Source: Wolbachia endosymbiont (group A) of Pogonocherus hispidulus
GTDB lineage: Bacteria > Pseudomonadota > Alphaproteobacteria > Rickettsiales > Anaplasmataceae
Assembly (NCBI RefSeq): GCF_964028195.1
Contig: NZ_OZ034750.1
Location: 1,426,001-1,490,000 of the forward strand
Direction: 5' to 3'
DNA: 64,000 nt
Shown: one piece after another, positions 55,174-63,184 of the stretch
How positions within the stretch are numbered: position 1 is the stretch's first letter
Layout of the letters: every line of letters begins with the position of its first letter
Notes under the pieces: model-generated
Seen by the model: the letters and a program-made list of their open reading frames with translations, nothing else
What the model was told of the DNA's origin: nothing
The model's database searches: none
Position numbers and translations under genes: made by a program

Positions 55174-55439
55174 CTATCTCTATAATATGCGGCGTAACTC
55201 CGCCTGAAAATATTGACTTGCCTACATGGATTTCATGCACCCATTCAACCATCCACACTAGATATGCATCTAATTCTGGCCTAAAATCATCTCCTCCTGC
55301 TGATATAAATTCACCTGCTGAAACATTTTCCACGTCCCAAGTATTCTTATTCACTACTCTCGCAACTTCTGCTGCTAATTCTCTCACAACTACCGAGATG
55401 ATATGAATTGTTATTGCTTGGCTGGAAGCATGAGAAGAT
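55160..55439 (-). pseudogene. 3' half of a tail gene split by IS110
   Basis: About 90 codons from near 55439 to the stop at 55160, starting ...ASSQAITIHIISVVVRELAA and ending VTPHIIEIDVRA. It continues the protein cut at 57045: the first half ends ARIVVDGTVED. Joining them gives a roughly 165-residue protein between gpZ and gpV. By position this should be the tail-completion or neck-type protein (gpU / Mu gp37 analogue), but sequence similarity was not tested. A frame open from ATG 55483 includes IS sequence and is not the real start. Confidence 0.82.
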
Positions 55440-55663
55440 AATAACTTCTCAGAGTGGATAGGTGGCAGGTTGAAAGGATTCATGAGGCCCTATTTTGCTT
55501 TTATATGCAATAATGGGATTAGACCTCGTTACCGAGATTAACCGCCCCTGCCACCGAAAACCATCGTGCAGCCCATAAAATTTGGTGACCGCGTATAGGA
55601 GGTTGGACCAACCGGTAATATTCTACTCTGATATTTTGTAGTATTCAATAAGAGGGAAAATTT
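55440..55663 (+). ncRNA. Candidate guide (bridge) RNA region of IS110
   Basis: IS110-group elements encode a structured bridge or seek RNA in the non-coding end next to the transposase start. This 224 bp has no frame, is more GC-rich than the flanks and holds palindromes such as GGTTGGACCAACC (55601-55613). In the IS1111 subgroup the RNA lies at the other end, so this is a candidate only. Confidence 0.4.
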
Positions 55664-56683
55664 ATGCGTTACATAGGTGTTGATTTACACACTAATAGCT
55701 TTACTGTTTGCTACTTAGAAACAGGAAAGCAAGAATATATTCGCACATTTCACTTACAGGACTTGGACAATTTCGTTGAAGGTCTTAAATCAGAAGATGA
55801 AATAGCTTTCGAAGCTACAGGTAATAGCTGTTTCTTTTATGATGCAGTGTCATCTTACGTCAAGCGCGCAGTGATAATTGCACCCTGGCAATTTGAAGTT
55901 ATTCGCCGCTCTGTAAAGAAGACAGACAGGCATGATGCAAGAGCTATTGCTTTCTTTCTAAGCAAGGATATGTTGCCTGAAGCGAGATGTAAAAGCAAAC
56001 AATGCCAGCAGTTAGCTTCTCTTCTTCGAACAAGAGAGCAGTTAGTGAAATCACAAGTATCTCTAATCAATAAAATGCACGGTCTTTTTAATTATCATGG
56101 GATAAAAATTAAGAAGGAAACGCTGACAACTAAAGCTGGATTTGAACGCTCTATTCAAAAACACAATTGGGATTATATAGAAAAGATAGAGATTGAAGTA
56201 ATTAGCTATCAACTGGAAGCTATTCGAGAAAACCTCAAGAAGCTTAAAGAAGAAATTACCGCTTTTGCTAAACAACTTCCTGGGTTTAATAATATTATCA
56301 GTATTAAAGGTATTGGTGCAATTTCTGCAGCAGTTTTTATCACGACAATTGGCGATATTAATGATTTTAGCAATCCTGAAAAGCTCACTGCTTATTTCGG
56401 AGTTGTACCATCAGTTTCTCAATCTAATCAGCAATGTACTATTGGAAGAATCACCAAATATGGGCCAAAAATGGCACGAACTTCTTTAGTACAGTGTACC
56501 TGGGTCGCTATACGATATAGTCCTTACCTGAAAAGTTTTTACGAGCATGTGAAAAAGAAGCGTGGTTCTGCTAAGGCTATTATTGCAACTGCTAGAAAAT
56601 TTCTAACAACCATTTTCTATACACTGAAAAGGAAGTGGATTTTTGAAGATTTTACAAAATTTGAATTTTTTATTGAACAATAA
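55664..56683 (+). CDS. IS110-family transposase
   Basis: 339 residues, intact. The N-terminal RuvC-like DEDD domain: YIGVDLHTNSFTVCYLETG, with acidic residues in FEATGNSCFFYDAV and KKTDRHDARAIAFFLSKD. The coiled coil 110-200 joins to the Transposase_20 domain: LPGFNNIISIKGIGAISAAV, LTAYFGVVPSVSQSNQQ and the catalytic-Ser candidate in KYGPKMARTSLVQCTWVAIR. This family acts as an RNA-guided serine/DEDD recombinase. Transcribed opposite to the phage genes it interrupts. Confidence 0.95.
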   Translation: MRYIGVDLHTNSFTVCYLETGKQEYIRTFHLQDLDNFVEGLKSEDEIAFEATGNSCFFYDAVSSYVKRAVIIAPWQFEVIRRSVKKTDRHDARAIAFFLSKDMLPEARCKSKQCQQLASLLRTREQLVKSQVSLINKMHGLFNYHGIKIKKETLTTKAGFERSIQKHNWDYIEKIEIEVISYQLEAIRENLKKLKEEITAFAKQLPGFNNIISIKGIGAISAAVFITTIGDINDFSNPEKLTAYFGVVPSVSQSNQQCTIGRITKYGPKMARTSLVQCTWVAIRYSPYLKSFYEHVKKKRGSAKAIIATARKFLTTIFYTLKRKWIFEDFTKFEFFIEQ

Positions 56684-56722
56684 TTGTAAGGGAAAATATG
56701 ATACCTTAGTTTTTATAAGCCA

Positions 56723-56765
56723 AATGAATATGTGCTTTAAGTGTATGTAGACGCACATATTCATT
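56723..56765. other. Perfect 13-bp hairpin after the transposase
   Basis: Arms AATGAATATGTGC (56723-56735) and GCACATATTCATT (56753-56765) with a 17-nt loop. No T-run follows, so it is probably not a terminator; it may be a subterminal structure of the element or its RNA. The rest of 56684-56949 shows nothing else. Confidence 0.5.
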
Positions 56766-56949
56766 AGCTACATTAATTTAAAAAATATTAATTAAAAACT
56801 TAGTATTAGTATTTTTGTTGTCAATGAAACAACTTTTGATCGAATAAGATGGTACAGTAATAAATAAAAAATTGCATTAGAGCTGAATTTTACATCAGAA
56901 AATGTTTTAAGTAATACAAAAAATCATTATTGACTTTTATGCAATTGAG

Positions 56950-57045
56950 AGCTACCGATTTCTGACAGACATTTTCTACACACTTAAAGACAACCGGGTT
57001 TTAAAGATTTTACAAAATATGAAATTTCTTATTGACAACAATCAT
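56950..57045 (+). pseudogene. Relic of a second IS110 transposase 3' end
   Basis: Aligns base by base with the end of the intact transposase (56598-56690): TTTCTGACAGACATTTTCTA against TTTCTAACAACCATTTTCTA, and ATTTTACAAAATATGAAATT against ATTTTACAAAATTTGAATTT. It encodes FLTDIFYTLKDNRVLKD, then shifts frame by a single-base loss. An older, diverged element therefore lies at the same junction. Confidence 0.75.
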
Positions 57046-57283
57046 AGGAGGAATCCTCGACTGTTCCATCAACTACAATTCTCGCTTCAAATCTTGCTCT
57101 CAGCGCAAACTCCTCTGTTCCCGGATCTTTCCCTGGTTCTAAACTTGCAAGCTCTACAAATACTGCTGGCGCTATTATTTCCCGACCTACCGCTCTATAC
57201 ACTTCGCACGTTTGTATTGCTGGGATTTCTTCTTTTAGCGTTTTACAAATTGCCTCATGTAAACCTTTCCAAAATTCTTTCAT
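57046..57283 (-). pseudogene. 5' half of the tail gene split by IS110
   Basis: About 78 codons from ATG 57283: MKEFWKGLHEAICKTLKEEI, VYRAVGREIIAPAVFVELAS, FALRARFEARIVVDGTVED. Frame then runs into the insertion and stops at 57029. The matching second half is at 55160-55439. It overlaps the gpZ stop by 4 bp, so it belongs to the same operon. Confidence 0.82.
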
Positions 57284-57804
57284 TGCTTCTTTAAAAGAAC
57301 ATTCAACTCATGCTCAAAATATTCCTCAAACACTTTTCCTGTTTTATAACTAGCCATTTCTTTTACTATCTTTTGCACATTTTCTCCGATCGGTACAGTA
57401 ACTTCATAAATCGGCAAGGCTGTTCTTCCTCTTCGTCTAAAAATACCTCTATGTCCGGTTGGCATCTTAGCAATAAATGCTCCTTCAAACATATGTTTCC
57501 CTGCCTTTGCTCCTTTTGCCATTTGTTTTATATCGCCAAGCTTTGAAGATTTTACTCCATATAACCCTATCCTTACTAGAGCCCTCTGATAATTTCTTGT
57601 TGCTCTCACTATCCATAATCTTTTTCTGATTAATTGCCGTTTTATTTGCGTATCTTTACTTAGTTCTTTCGTAGCTTGCTCTTTTGTCCACAATGCCGTT
57701 TTGTTTAATGCTCTTACTGTTGCTCTTGTTATCTTAGCTTGGCTAGCTTCAATACTTTGAATTATTTTCTCAATGCTGCCGCTTATTCCAATTTCAACAC
57801 GCAT
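57280..57804 (-). CDS. Minor tail protein Z (gpZ-like)
   Basis: 174 residues, basic. ATVRALNKTALWTKEQATKE, QIKRQLIRKRLWIVRATRN, GLYGVKSSKLGDIKQMAKGA and VFEEYFEHELNVLLKK match the phage GpZ family, thought to complete head-tail joining or tail assembly. Follows the head-tail protein with no gap. Confidence 0.9.
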   Translation of the reverse strand: MRVEIGISGSIEKIIQSIEASQAKITRATVRALNKTALWTKEQATKELSKDTQIKRQLIRKRLWIVRATRNYQRALVRIGLYGVKSSKLGDIKQMAKGAKAGKHMFEGAFIAKMPTGHRGIFRRRGRTALPIYEVTVPIGENVQKIVKEMASYKTGKVFEEYFEHELNVLLKKQ

Positions 57805-58110
57805 TTACACCCCCGATGCTTGAATTTTCCATACCATTCCCGAATTGTCCCTAAGCGGCGGTGAATGTACTTTGTATCTACGGTTACCAATAATAAAGAC
57901 ATCTCCTACCATTGGCTTTAATATATCAAAAATGCTGACCTCAAGTATTAACATTTCTCCGATAAATTGTCCTTCACCAATCTCGTATAATTTATCTGGC
58001 TGTTGCTTCAATATTTGTACCATATATGCCTTATCCTTTGACTCATACAACGCTTGCTGCCCTAGATGTGCAAAACAGTCTTTAAATAATCTTTTTATTT
58101 TTTCTTGCAT
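57805..58110 (-). CDS. Phage head-tail joining protein
   Basis: 101 residues. MVQILKQQPDKLYEIGEG-type N-terminus, then ISVFDILKPMVGDVF-like (actual VSIFDILKPMVGDVFIIG) and NRRYKVHSPPLRDNSGMVWK. This pattern of a small beta-barrel follows the lambda gpFII/phage-attachment family. It is located between capsid and gpZ, where lambda-like phages encode FII. The family name is tentative; the position is firm. Confidence 0.78.
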   Translation of the reverse strand: MQEKIKRLFKDCFAHLGQQALYESKDKAYMVQILKQQPDKLYEIGEGQFIGEMLILEVSIFDILKPMVGDVFIIGNRRYKVHSPPLRDNSGMVWKIQASGV

Positions 58111-58156
58111 CTTTTTCCTTTATGCACTAATCTCTACATGTACGCTAAGAAGGGGC

Positions 58157-58209
58157 ATACTGGTAGAGCAGTCTCATGCCTCACCATTTTGTAGTTGCTC
58201 TACCAGTAT
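58157..58209 (-). terminator. 14-bp perfect hairpin after the capsid stop
   Basis: Arms ATACTGGTAGAGCA (58157-58170) and TGCTCTACCAGTAT (58196-58209), 25-nt loop, beginning three bases past the capsid stop. No T-run, so it may be a processing or mRNA-protecting structure; capsid messages are often treated separately from downstream genes. Confidence 0.5.
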
Positions 58210-58211
58210 TG

Positions 58212-59199
58212 TTATGCTGCAGCGATTTTAACTAATATCCCCGGGCGGTGGCACATCGGCAAAGGGTTGGATTGGGTATGAAGGTCAGTTCCTCTATCAA
58301 ATCTTCTTGGCTCTTGTTTTGCATATAATGGCTGTCCAAGGGTATTCACTGTTTCATTAAAGTCCGCTGGGGCAAAGTATGTCGTAAATGTGCTTGCTGT
58401 TCCTAGTGGAAAACAGTGTCCTGTATCTTTTTCTATAAACCTTCTCACAATTCCTTCAGGGTCGGTTGCTTGCCCTCTATATTCCTCAAATGTTATTCCA
58501 CAGAACGTAAACCCTGATCTCATATCGTTCCGGAGTGCTGCACCTTCTTGCCATCTCTCGTATGCTTCTTTTACTTTGGCATGCGATGTTAATGCATCAA
58601 AAAACTCAGGACTTACCAAGGCATGAATCCCAGTCATATATTCACCACTGAAGTTGTCCTCAACATGGCGCAATACTTCCAGACACTTACGCTTTACATC
58701 GGTGGTTGCTGTTCCCAGTGCAAAATTTACTACTTTCGGTGTAATTTCAAATTCGTTGTAAAGGTTTAATAACTCACTGCCATCAGCGTCCAGAATAATT
58801 CCTTTGAGCGCACCCATTCGCAAATGTTCTAATGTTATTGCGTGCTTGTTTCTCATCAATTCCAGGTGATCTGTTACCACGTTAGCCAATGCTTTCAGTT
58901 CATTCTCTGACCCAAATGCTCTTATCCCTTGCACTTCCTCAGGTAACACTACGTCATCATGGGGAATATGTGGTATCGTAAATGTTCTTATTTTTCGTTT
59001 TCCCACTGTTGCTGGTGCTCCAGGAACTTGCGTTGGTCAATACTCCGTTTTGCTCTTCTATGGTAATATGTCGAAATCTTACCGATCTACTTGGAAATAA
59101 ATTTAAATTTTCGACGCGACCATAATTTATCGGCAATATGTTTATTGCTTTAGTCAATTCCGTCATACTAAATGCTGGATTTGTAAATGGATTTTGCAT
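58212..59199 (-). pseudogene. Major capsid protein (lambda gpE-like), frameshifted
   Basis: Two overlapping frames make one capsid gene. The first (ATG 59199; MQNPFTNPAFSMTELTKAIN...RFRHITIEEQNGVLT) runs off frame at about 59040 and stops at 58957. The second, in the other frame from about 59040, reads PTQVPGAPATVGKRKIRTFT, then IPHDDVVLPEEVQGIRAFGS and the gpE core DADGSELLNLYNEF, PEFFDALTSHAKVKEAYERW, CGITFEEYRGQATDPEG and FPLGTASTFTTYFAPADF. A +1 (or -2) change right after GTATTG explains it. As it stands no full-length capsid would be made unless the ribosome shifts. Confidence 0.9.
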
Positions 59200-59231
59200 T
59201 TTTTTTCTCCCTTTTTTCCTATTAATTTAAG

Positions 59232-59600
59232 TTAAACTCCCTTACGGATGATGATCCCTCGTGTTTCAAGTTGCTTTATTGCTGCAGCTTTCTGCTCTTC
59301 TGTTATATTTGCTGGCCATACAACCGCATGATCTGCTAACATTGCTATACGTGTAATGATTACTGCTTTGGTGGTTTCCGTTGCGTTTACATCACTTGTT
59401 ATCACTCCTATCGCTGTCTGCGTACCATCCGTGGCTGCTAAGTTTATAATTTTAATTAGATCATCTTTATCACGACCGACAACCGTGCCAAGCTTAAGGT
59501 TCTGCCCCTTTGCTACGGTTATTTGGTCTCTTGAATATAGATTAGACGCTTCATATTTTAGAAGATCGCCTAAATTATTTCCTTCAGTTATACTTGTCAT
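59232..59600 (-). CDS. Head decoration protein (gpD-like)
   Basis: 122 residues, stabilises the capsid from outside. LGDLLKYEASNLYSRDQITV, QNLKLGTVVGRDKDDLIKI, AIGVITSDVNATETTKAVII and the tail ITEEQKAAAIKQLETRGIII are typical of the HDPD family. Precedes the capsid gene as in lambda. Confidence 0.93.
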   Translation of the reverse strand: MTSITEGNNLGDLLKYEASNLYSRDQITVAKGQNLKLGTVVGRDKDDLIKIINLAATDGTQTAIGVITSDVNATETTKAVIITRIAMLADHAVVWPANITEEQKAAAIKQLETRGIIIRKGV

Positions 59601-59671
59601 GTTTTTTCTCCTATATTTAGTTTCTCTTACTTAAAAAACTGCGTAAGTTTTTCTAAAATTTTGATGTTAAG

Positions 59672-61135
59672 TTAAAATAAATCTTCTAACGTAATCACTT
59701 TGTTGATTATATCTCTCAAGTGCTGGTTTTCAGTTGCTCCGTTTGCAGCAATAAGTACCCAGAATATTTGTTTTCTTGACCTAGTTTTTTCTTTATAAAT
59801 TGACTCTTTTTTTCTTAATTGTTCTATATATTCTTTTGTTATCGTATAAGGCTTATCACTGTATTTTATTTCACAAAGTGTCGTACATCCATCCTCTCGA
59901 TCAAACACCAAGTCTATCTGAGCACCACTTTCTTCGCCGTTTTTCTCTGGGTGATATTGCCACTCACCACATATAGTTAGTATATGTTCTATCTCTAGTT
60001 TTCTTCTAATCGTATTGGCATGTTTAAAACACACTGCTTCAAATGCTTGTCCTGTCCATGTTAGCCAAGCTGGTTTTTTTATTGCTAACTCCCAATAATG
60101 AACATCACTTGTTATTGCCTTTTTCATTACTTCTCTGAATGGTTCAATCCACGTTAGATAAAATAACACATATTCGTCCATTACCCTGTAATATACTCCT
60201 CTCTTTGCCTTATTCAGTGGTAAAAAACCTCCAATAAATCCTGCTGCTTCTAAGCTCCTTAGTTTAGTAGTTAAGTATCCACCTTCAGTGATTTTAGTTG
60301 CTTTTATAAGTTCTTTCCTGCTGATCCCTTTTGGCTTTTTTGCAATCACACGAATAATATTTATATACATTTCTGGTTCTTCATACAACGAGTGAAACAA
60401 CATATCAAATTCATCAAATAACAAACCTTCCTTCTGAAAACAGATCGCATTAATATTTTGTGCTGCTGATAATCCTTGACTTACTTCCTTAAGGTAGTGT
60501 GGTATCCCTCCCATGGCCATATAGATCTGTAATATCTGCTGGTGATTAAGATTGACTCCTAAATACCTTAGATACTCTTTAGTTTCACTTAAGTTAAAAG
60601 GCTGCAAAGGTATTCTTGCAGTAATACGGTTATGCAATCCTCCTTTATTATAGATTAAATTTTCTAACATCCATGATGCTGCTGAACCACACACGATCAA
60701 TATAAGCCTTTTTCGATATGTCCAATACACATTCCAGAAGTGTTCTAGTGCTACTAAAAATCCAGATTTTCTTGCAGCAAGCCATGGCAACTCATCAAAA
60801 AATAAAACAACCTGCTCATTTCTATGAATATCAATCGAAAGAGTTAATTGACGCAATGCATCCATCCAGTTTTTAGGCAAAGCCATTCTTACACCATTGT
60901 AAAAAGATCTAGACAATGATTCTGCAAAGATCTCAAGCTGCTCCTTCAAAGCACCTTTGTTGAGACCTGTCTGCTCAAATAGGATTACATTACGTTTGTT
61001 GAAAAATTGTTTTATTAAATATGTTTTTCCTACACGACGTCGACCATACACTGCGATAAACTCGGCTGATTGGGAAAGAAGCTTATTTTCTAGAATCGCT
61101 GTTTCTTTTTCTCTACCAATTATTGGTTCACTCAT
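59672..61135 (-). CDS. AAA ATPase fused to PD-(D/E)XK-type domain (DUF234-like)
   Basis: 487 residues from ATG 61135 (MSEPIIGREKE). P-loop AVYGRRRVGKTYLIKQFF and Walker B VVLFFDELPWLAARKS, with the arginine-finger region and winged-helix RISRKELIKATKITEGGYLT (actual KGISRKELIKATKITEG). The C-terminus has GAQIDLVFDREDGCTTLCEI, that is D...E-I-K of a nuclease fold. The archaeal/bacterial ATPase group with DUF234 has this layout; function is unclear (mobile-element or defence associated). Not a standard phage head gene: it is inserted between S49 and gpD, with its own promoter-operator (61141-61233). Starts at 61162 would place the start within the operator and are less likely. Confidence 0.87.
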   Translation of the reverse strand: MSEPIIGREKETAILENKLLSQSAEFIAVYGRRRVGKTYLIKQFFNKRNVILFEQTGLNKGALKEQLEIFAESLSRSFYNGVRMALPKNWMDALRQLTLSIDIHRNEQVVLFFDELPWLAARKSGFLVALEHFWNVYWTYRKRLILIVCGSAASWMLENLIYNKGGLHNRITARIPLQPFNLSETKEYLRYLGVNLNHQQILQIYMAMGGIPHYLKEVSQGLSAAQNINAICFQKEGLLFDEFDMLFHSLYEEPEMYINIIRVIAKKPKGISRKELIKATKITEGGYLTTKLRSLEAAGFIGGFLPLNKAKRGVYYRVMDEYVLFYLTWIEPFREVMKKAITSDVHYWELAIKKPAWLTWTGQAFEAVCFKHANTIRRKLEIEHILTICGEWQYHPEKNGEESGAQIDLVFDREDGCTTLCEIKYSDKPYTITKEYIEQLRKKESIYKEKTRSRKQIFWVLIAANGATENQHLRDIINKVITLEDLF

Positions 61136-61140
61136 ACAAT

Positions 61141-61233
61141 TTACCGCGGCGTATGTTAGCATTATATACCGCGGTTATAAGATGATCAACTTTATTTTAC
61201 CGCGGCGTATGTTAGTATTATATACCGCGGTTA
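61141..61233 (-). promoter_or_regulatory. Tandem palindromic operators and promoter of the ATPase gene
   Basis: Two copies of a 37-bp sequence, 61141-61177 and 61197-61233, 56 bp apart. Each has CCGCGG arms around a 19-bp centre that reads TATATAAT on the minus strand. In the nearer copy the -10 box TATAAT (61166-61161) has TTGATC at -35 (61189-61184), 17 bp away. So the promoter's -10 lies inside the palindrome and would be blocked by anything bound to it. The second copy has no -35 box and probably provides cooperative binding. Confidence 0.7.
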
Positions 61234-61247
61234 AGAGTAGACCACCA

Positions 61248-62336
61248 TCAAATGCCCGATTTTGCTCGACTTTTCGCTACCTGCATCATTAAATCTTCTG
61301 ATGAACTTTGTGGTATTGTACTCAAAATCTCTGTCTTCTTCGTTCTCTCCGCCAGTATCGACATTAATATTTCTTGGGCTTGCTTTGCATTCACATCCTG
61401 CTCAATAAATTCTCCTATTTTCTCTGGCATCTTTGATAAATTACATAATCTTATCACTTCTAATACTTCTTTACGGCAGCTTTCGTACCCTAAACATCTT
61501 CCTTGCTCAATATCAATATCTATTGCTTGTTCTTTTATCTCAATTTTGCTCATATTATTTCTCCTATAATTATCTATAAATTCTGAAAATGTCGTAATTC
61601 CATCCGCAAGACCTACCTCTATTGCTTTCTCACCAAAATATAGCCCTGCTTCCGTTGATTTGATTTTTTCCGTGGAAAGATTTCTGTTTCGTACTATGAG
61701 CTCGACAAACATCTCATATAGGCGATCTACTTCCTCTTGTAAGCTTTCCACACTTTCTGATGTTATTGGCTCATGCGGATTTAAATCGTTTTTTCGACTT
61801 CCTGCAAAAACAGTTGTGTACTTAATACCTTGTTTTTCATCGAATCCACTTTGATCAATGTGACTTGCTATTACTCCTATACTTCCTACCCCTGATGTTC
61901 TGCTTACATACACCTTTTCAGCGCTAGAAGCTATAGCATACGCTGCAGAGTAAGCATCATCATTCGCTATTGCTATTATCTTTCTTTCACCCCTTGCTTT
62001 GTAAATAAAGTCAGAAAGGTCGAATAAACCGTTTACTTCTCCTCCGGGGCTGTCTATGTCCAAAATTATTGTTTCTACTTCTTCATCTATTAAAGCTTCC
62101 TCTATCTTTTCACGTATCTTCTCATACGATGTCATCCCCAACACATCATCAAAAGCTTCTGACTTTTTTGTCAAGATTCCATGTATTGGTATTACTTTTA
62201 TTCCCCTTTCATTATTTATTACTGCATGTTTTATGTTTTTAAAAATTGGCTGCTTTCCTGCTTGTAATGACAGTAACTCAAAACTTCTTGGCTCTACCAT
62301 CATTGGTTTATTGAGCCAGCTCACTTGTATTGTCAT
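61248..62336 (-). CDS. S49-family phage peptidase / minor capsid protein C (gpC-like)
   Basis: 362 residues, processes the head scaffold in lambda-like phages. SppA-type motifs: IILDIDSPGGEVNGLFDLSD, the nucleophile Ser in NDDAYSAAYAIASSAEKVYV (YSAAYA), GVGSIGVIASHIDQSGFDE, and the general-base Lys candidate in SRKNDLNPHEPITSESV. C-terminal tail (260-362) is charged and Gln-rich as in gpC, whose 3' part also encodes the internal scaffold gpNu3; an internal start at MSKIEIKEQ (about 61553) could make such a form. The start is close to the IS5 relic, with no phage gene beyond it. Confidence 0.92.
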   Translation of the reverse strand: MTIQVSWLNKPMMVEPRSFELLSLQAGKQPIFKNIKHAVINNERGIKVIPIHGILTKKSEAFDDVLGMTSYEKIREKIEEALIDEEVETIILDIDSPGGEVNGLFDLSDFIYKARGERKIIAIANDDAYSAAYAIASSAEKVYVSRTSGVGSIGVIASHIDQSGFDEKQGIKYTTVFAGSRKNDLNPHEPITSESVESLQEEVDRLYEMFVELIVRNRNLSTEKIKSTEAGLYFGEKAIEVGLADGITTFSEFIDNYRRNNMSKIEIKEQAIDIDIEQGRCLGYESCRKEVLEVIRLCNLSKMPEKIGEFIEQDVNAKQAQEILMSILAERTKKTEILSTIPQSSSEDLMMQVAKSRAKSGI

Positions 62337-62344
62337 ATCAACTA

Positions 62345-62690
62345 TGTTTTTTTAAAAATTTTTTATTTGTGTAATTTCATAATTCATTTTCTCAAAAATT
62401 CCCTGCTTCTTCCATTGCCTGAACTGCTCATACACAGTCTTCCATAGCATTTGGTAAATAACGCCATTGACACCCTGTACGCAATACATAGAAAATTGCT
62501 TCTAATATTTCTCTTTTGCTATACTTTGGCGGCCTTCCTCCTTTCTTGTATGATACTCTGAAGTGTTTTTCTATTCTTGCCCATTCCCTTTCGCTTAGAT
62601 CTGTTGGATACTTTTTTCTCATCTTTACCCCGTACTAAAATTTCAGATATTATAGCCTTTTACTAGTTTCCGGACAACCTCTTAGATAAG
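62345..62690 (-). pseudogene. IS5-family transposase N-terminal relic
   Basis: From ATG 62622: KYPTDLSEREWARIEKHF, GGRPPKYSKREILEAIFYVL and GCQWRYLPNAM, the N-terminal DUF4096 domain of IS5-type transposases. The frame then shifts; the other frame reads MLWKTVYEQFRQWKKQGIFE, continuing the family. The rest of the transposase is missing. The likely element end with TTTCCGGACAACCTCTTA is at 62668-62685. It ends where the phage S49 gene begins, so the insertion or a later deletion removed the upstream phage genes. In 62691-62938 I see nothing else that I can support. Confidence 0.85.
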
Positions 62691-62938
62691 AAGTTGTATT
62701 ACATACCCACTATGTTTTGTTGCAGTATTTTATTCTATGACAAATATTACGGGATTTTACATAAATCCATTTGTTGGGCTTTTAAAGTATATTACAGAGG
62801 TAGTTATAAAAAACGTAGGGAGACCTGTTTTCTATTGATTGCATTCAAGATAACGTTTTCTAACTCCTATTTTAGTAAAATCGTGTGACTTCATAAATGG
62901 TTTTATAAGACCCATAAGCTATTTGAATATTTCTTGAC

Positions 62939-63169
62939 TCATTGAACTTTGCAAGGAAAATTATCTTTATTCGCTTCTTTAACACGAACTAAGTAAATAG
63001 TATACTTTATCTTTATTTTATAATCTTTTCTTTCGTTTTTTACCCCTACAATTCCCTTTCCAATTCTTGTATATAAGCGCCATCTACCTATCTTCTTTCT
63101 TTCATAGCTTTGAGCAAAAAGGATTGACATCATTAGAAGAAGAAGTATATCCTCTAATAGGATAATCAA
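62939..63169 (-). CDS. Possible small membrane-anchored protein, unsupported by family
   Basis: 76 residues: hydrophobic start MIILLEDILLLLMMSILFAQ, then a basic part (YERKKIGRWRLYTRIGKGIV). No recognised family and no strong ribosome site; it may be spurious or a remnant. Listed for completeness. Confidence 0.25.
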   Translation of the reverse strand: MIILLEDILLLLMMSILFAQSYERKKIGRWRLYTRIGKGIVGVKNERKDYKIKIKYTIYLVRVKEANKDNFPCKVQ

Positions 63170-63184
63170 TTAGTACAATAAAAA

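Larger units (their letters stand above)
55435..57048. mobile_element. IS110-family insertion, with a second IS110 relic at its right end
   Basis: About 1.6 kb separating the halves of the split phage gene. Contains a 225 bp non-coding left part, an intact transposase at 55664-56683, and a 345 bp right part whose last 95 bp resemble the transposase 3' end. No clear terminal inverted repeats or target duplication, as expected for IS110. The exact ends are uncertain by several bases; both phage flanks share TTCC on the minus strand. Confidence 0.8.
49161..62336 (-). mobile_element. WO-type prophage remnant
   Basis: Thirteen kilobases of leftward phage genes: head (S49 peptidase, gpD, capsid, joining protein), tail start (gpZ), baseplate (gpV, PAAR, gpW, gpJ, gpI), then ankyrin, DUF2924 and serine recombinase, the order seen in sr-type WO phages. 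Portal, terminase, sheath, tube, tape measure, tail fibre and lysis genes are absent; the capsid is frameshifted, one tail gene is split by IS110, and an IS5 relic abuts the head end. Attachment sites cannot be assigned. Confidence 0.85.

Noticed and set aside
55440..55483. ATG 55483 as the start of a separate phage gene
   Set aside because: The first codons fall inside the IS110 end; the frame is the tail of the split gene starting at 57283.
58157..58209. tRNA fragment, because of GGTAGAGCA
   Set aside because: Only the D-arm-like string is present and it pairs perfectly with the other arm of the hairpin; no acceptor, anticodon or T arm can be built.
62694..62888. 64-codon plus-strand frame
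   Set aside because: Aromatic- and Ile-rich random-looking sequence between an IS relic and a small unknown frame; no start signal.
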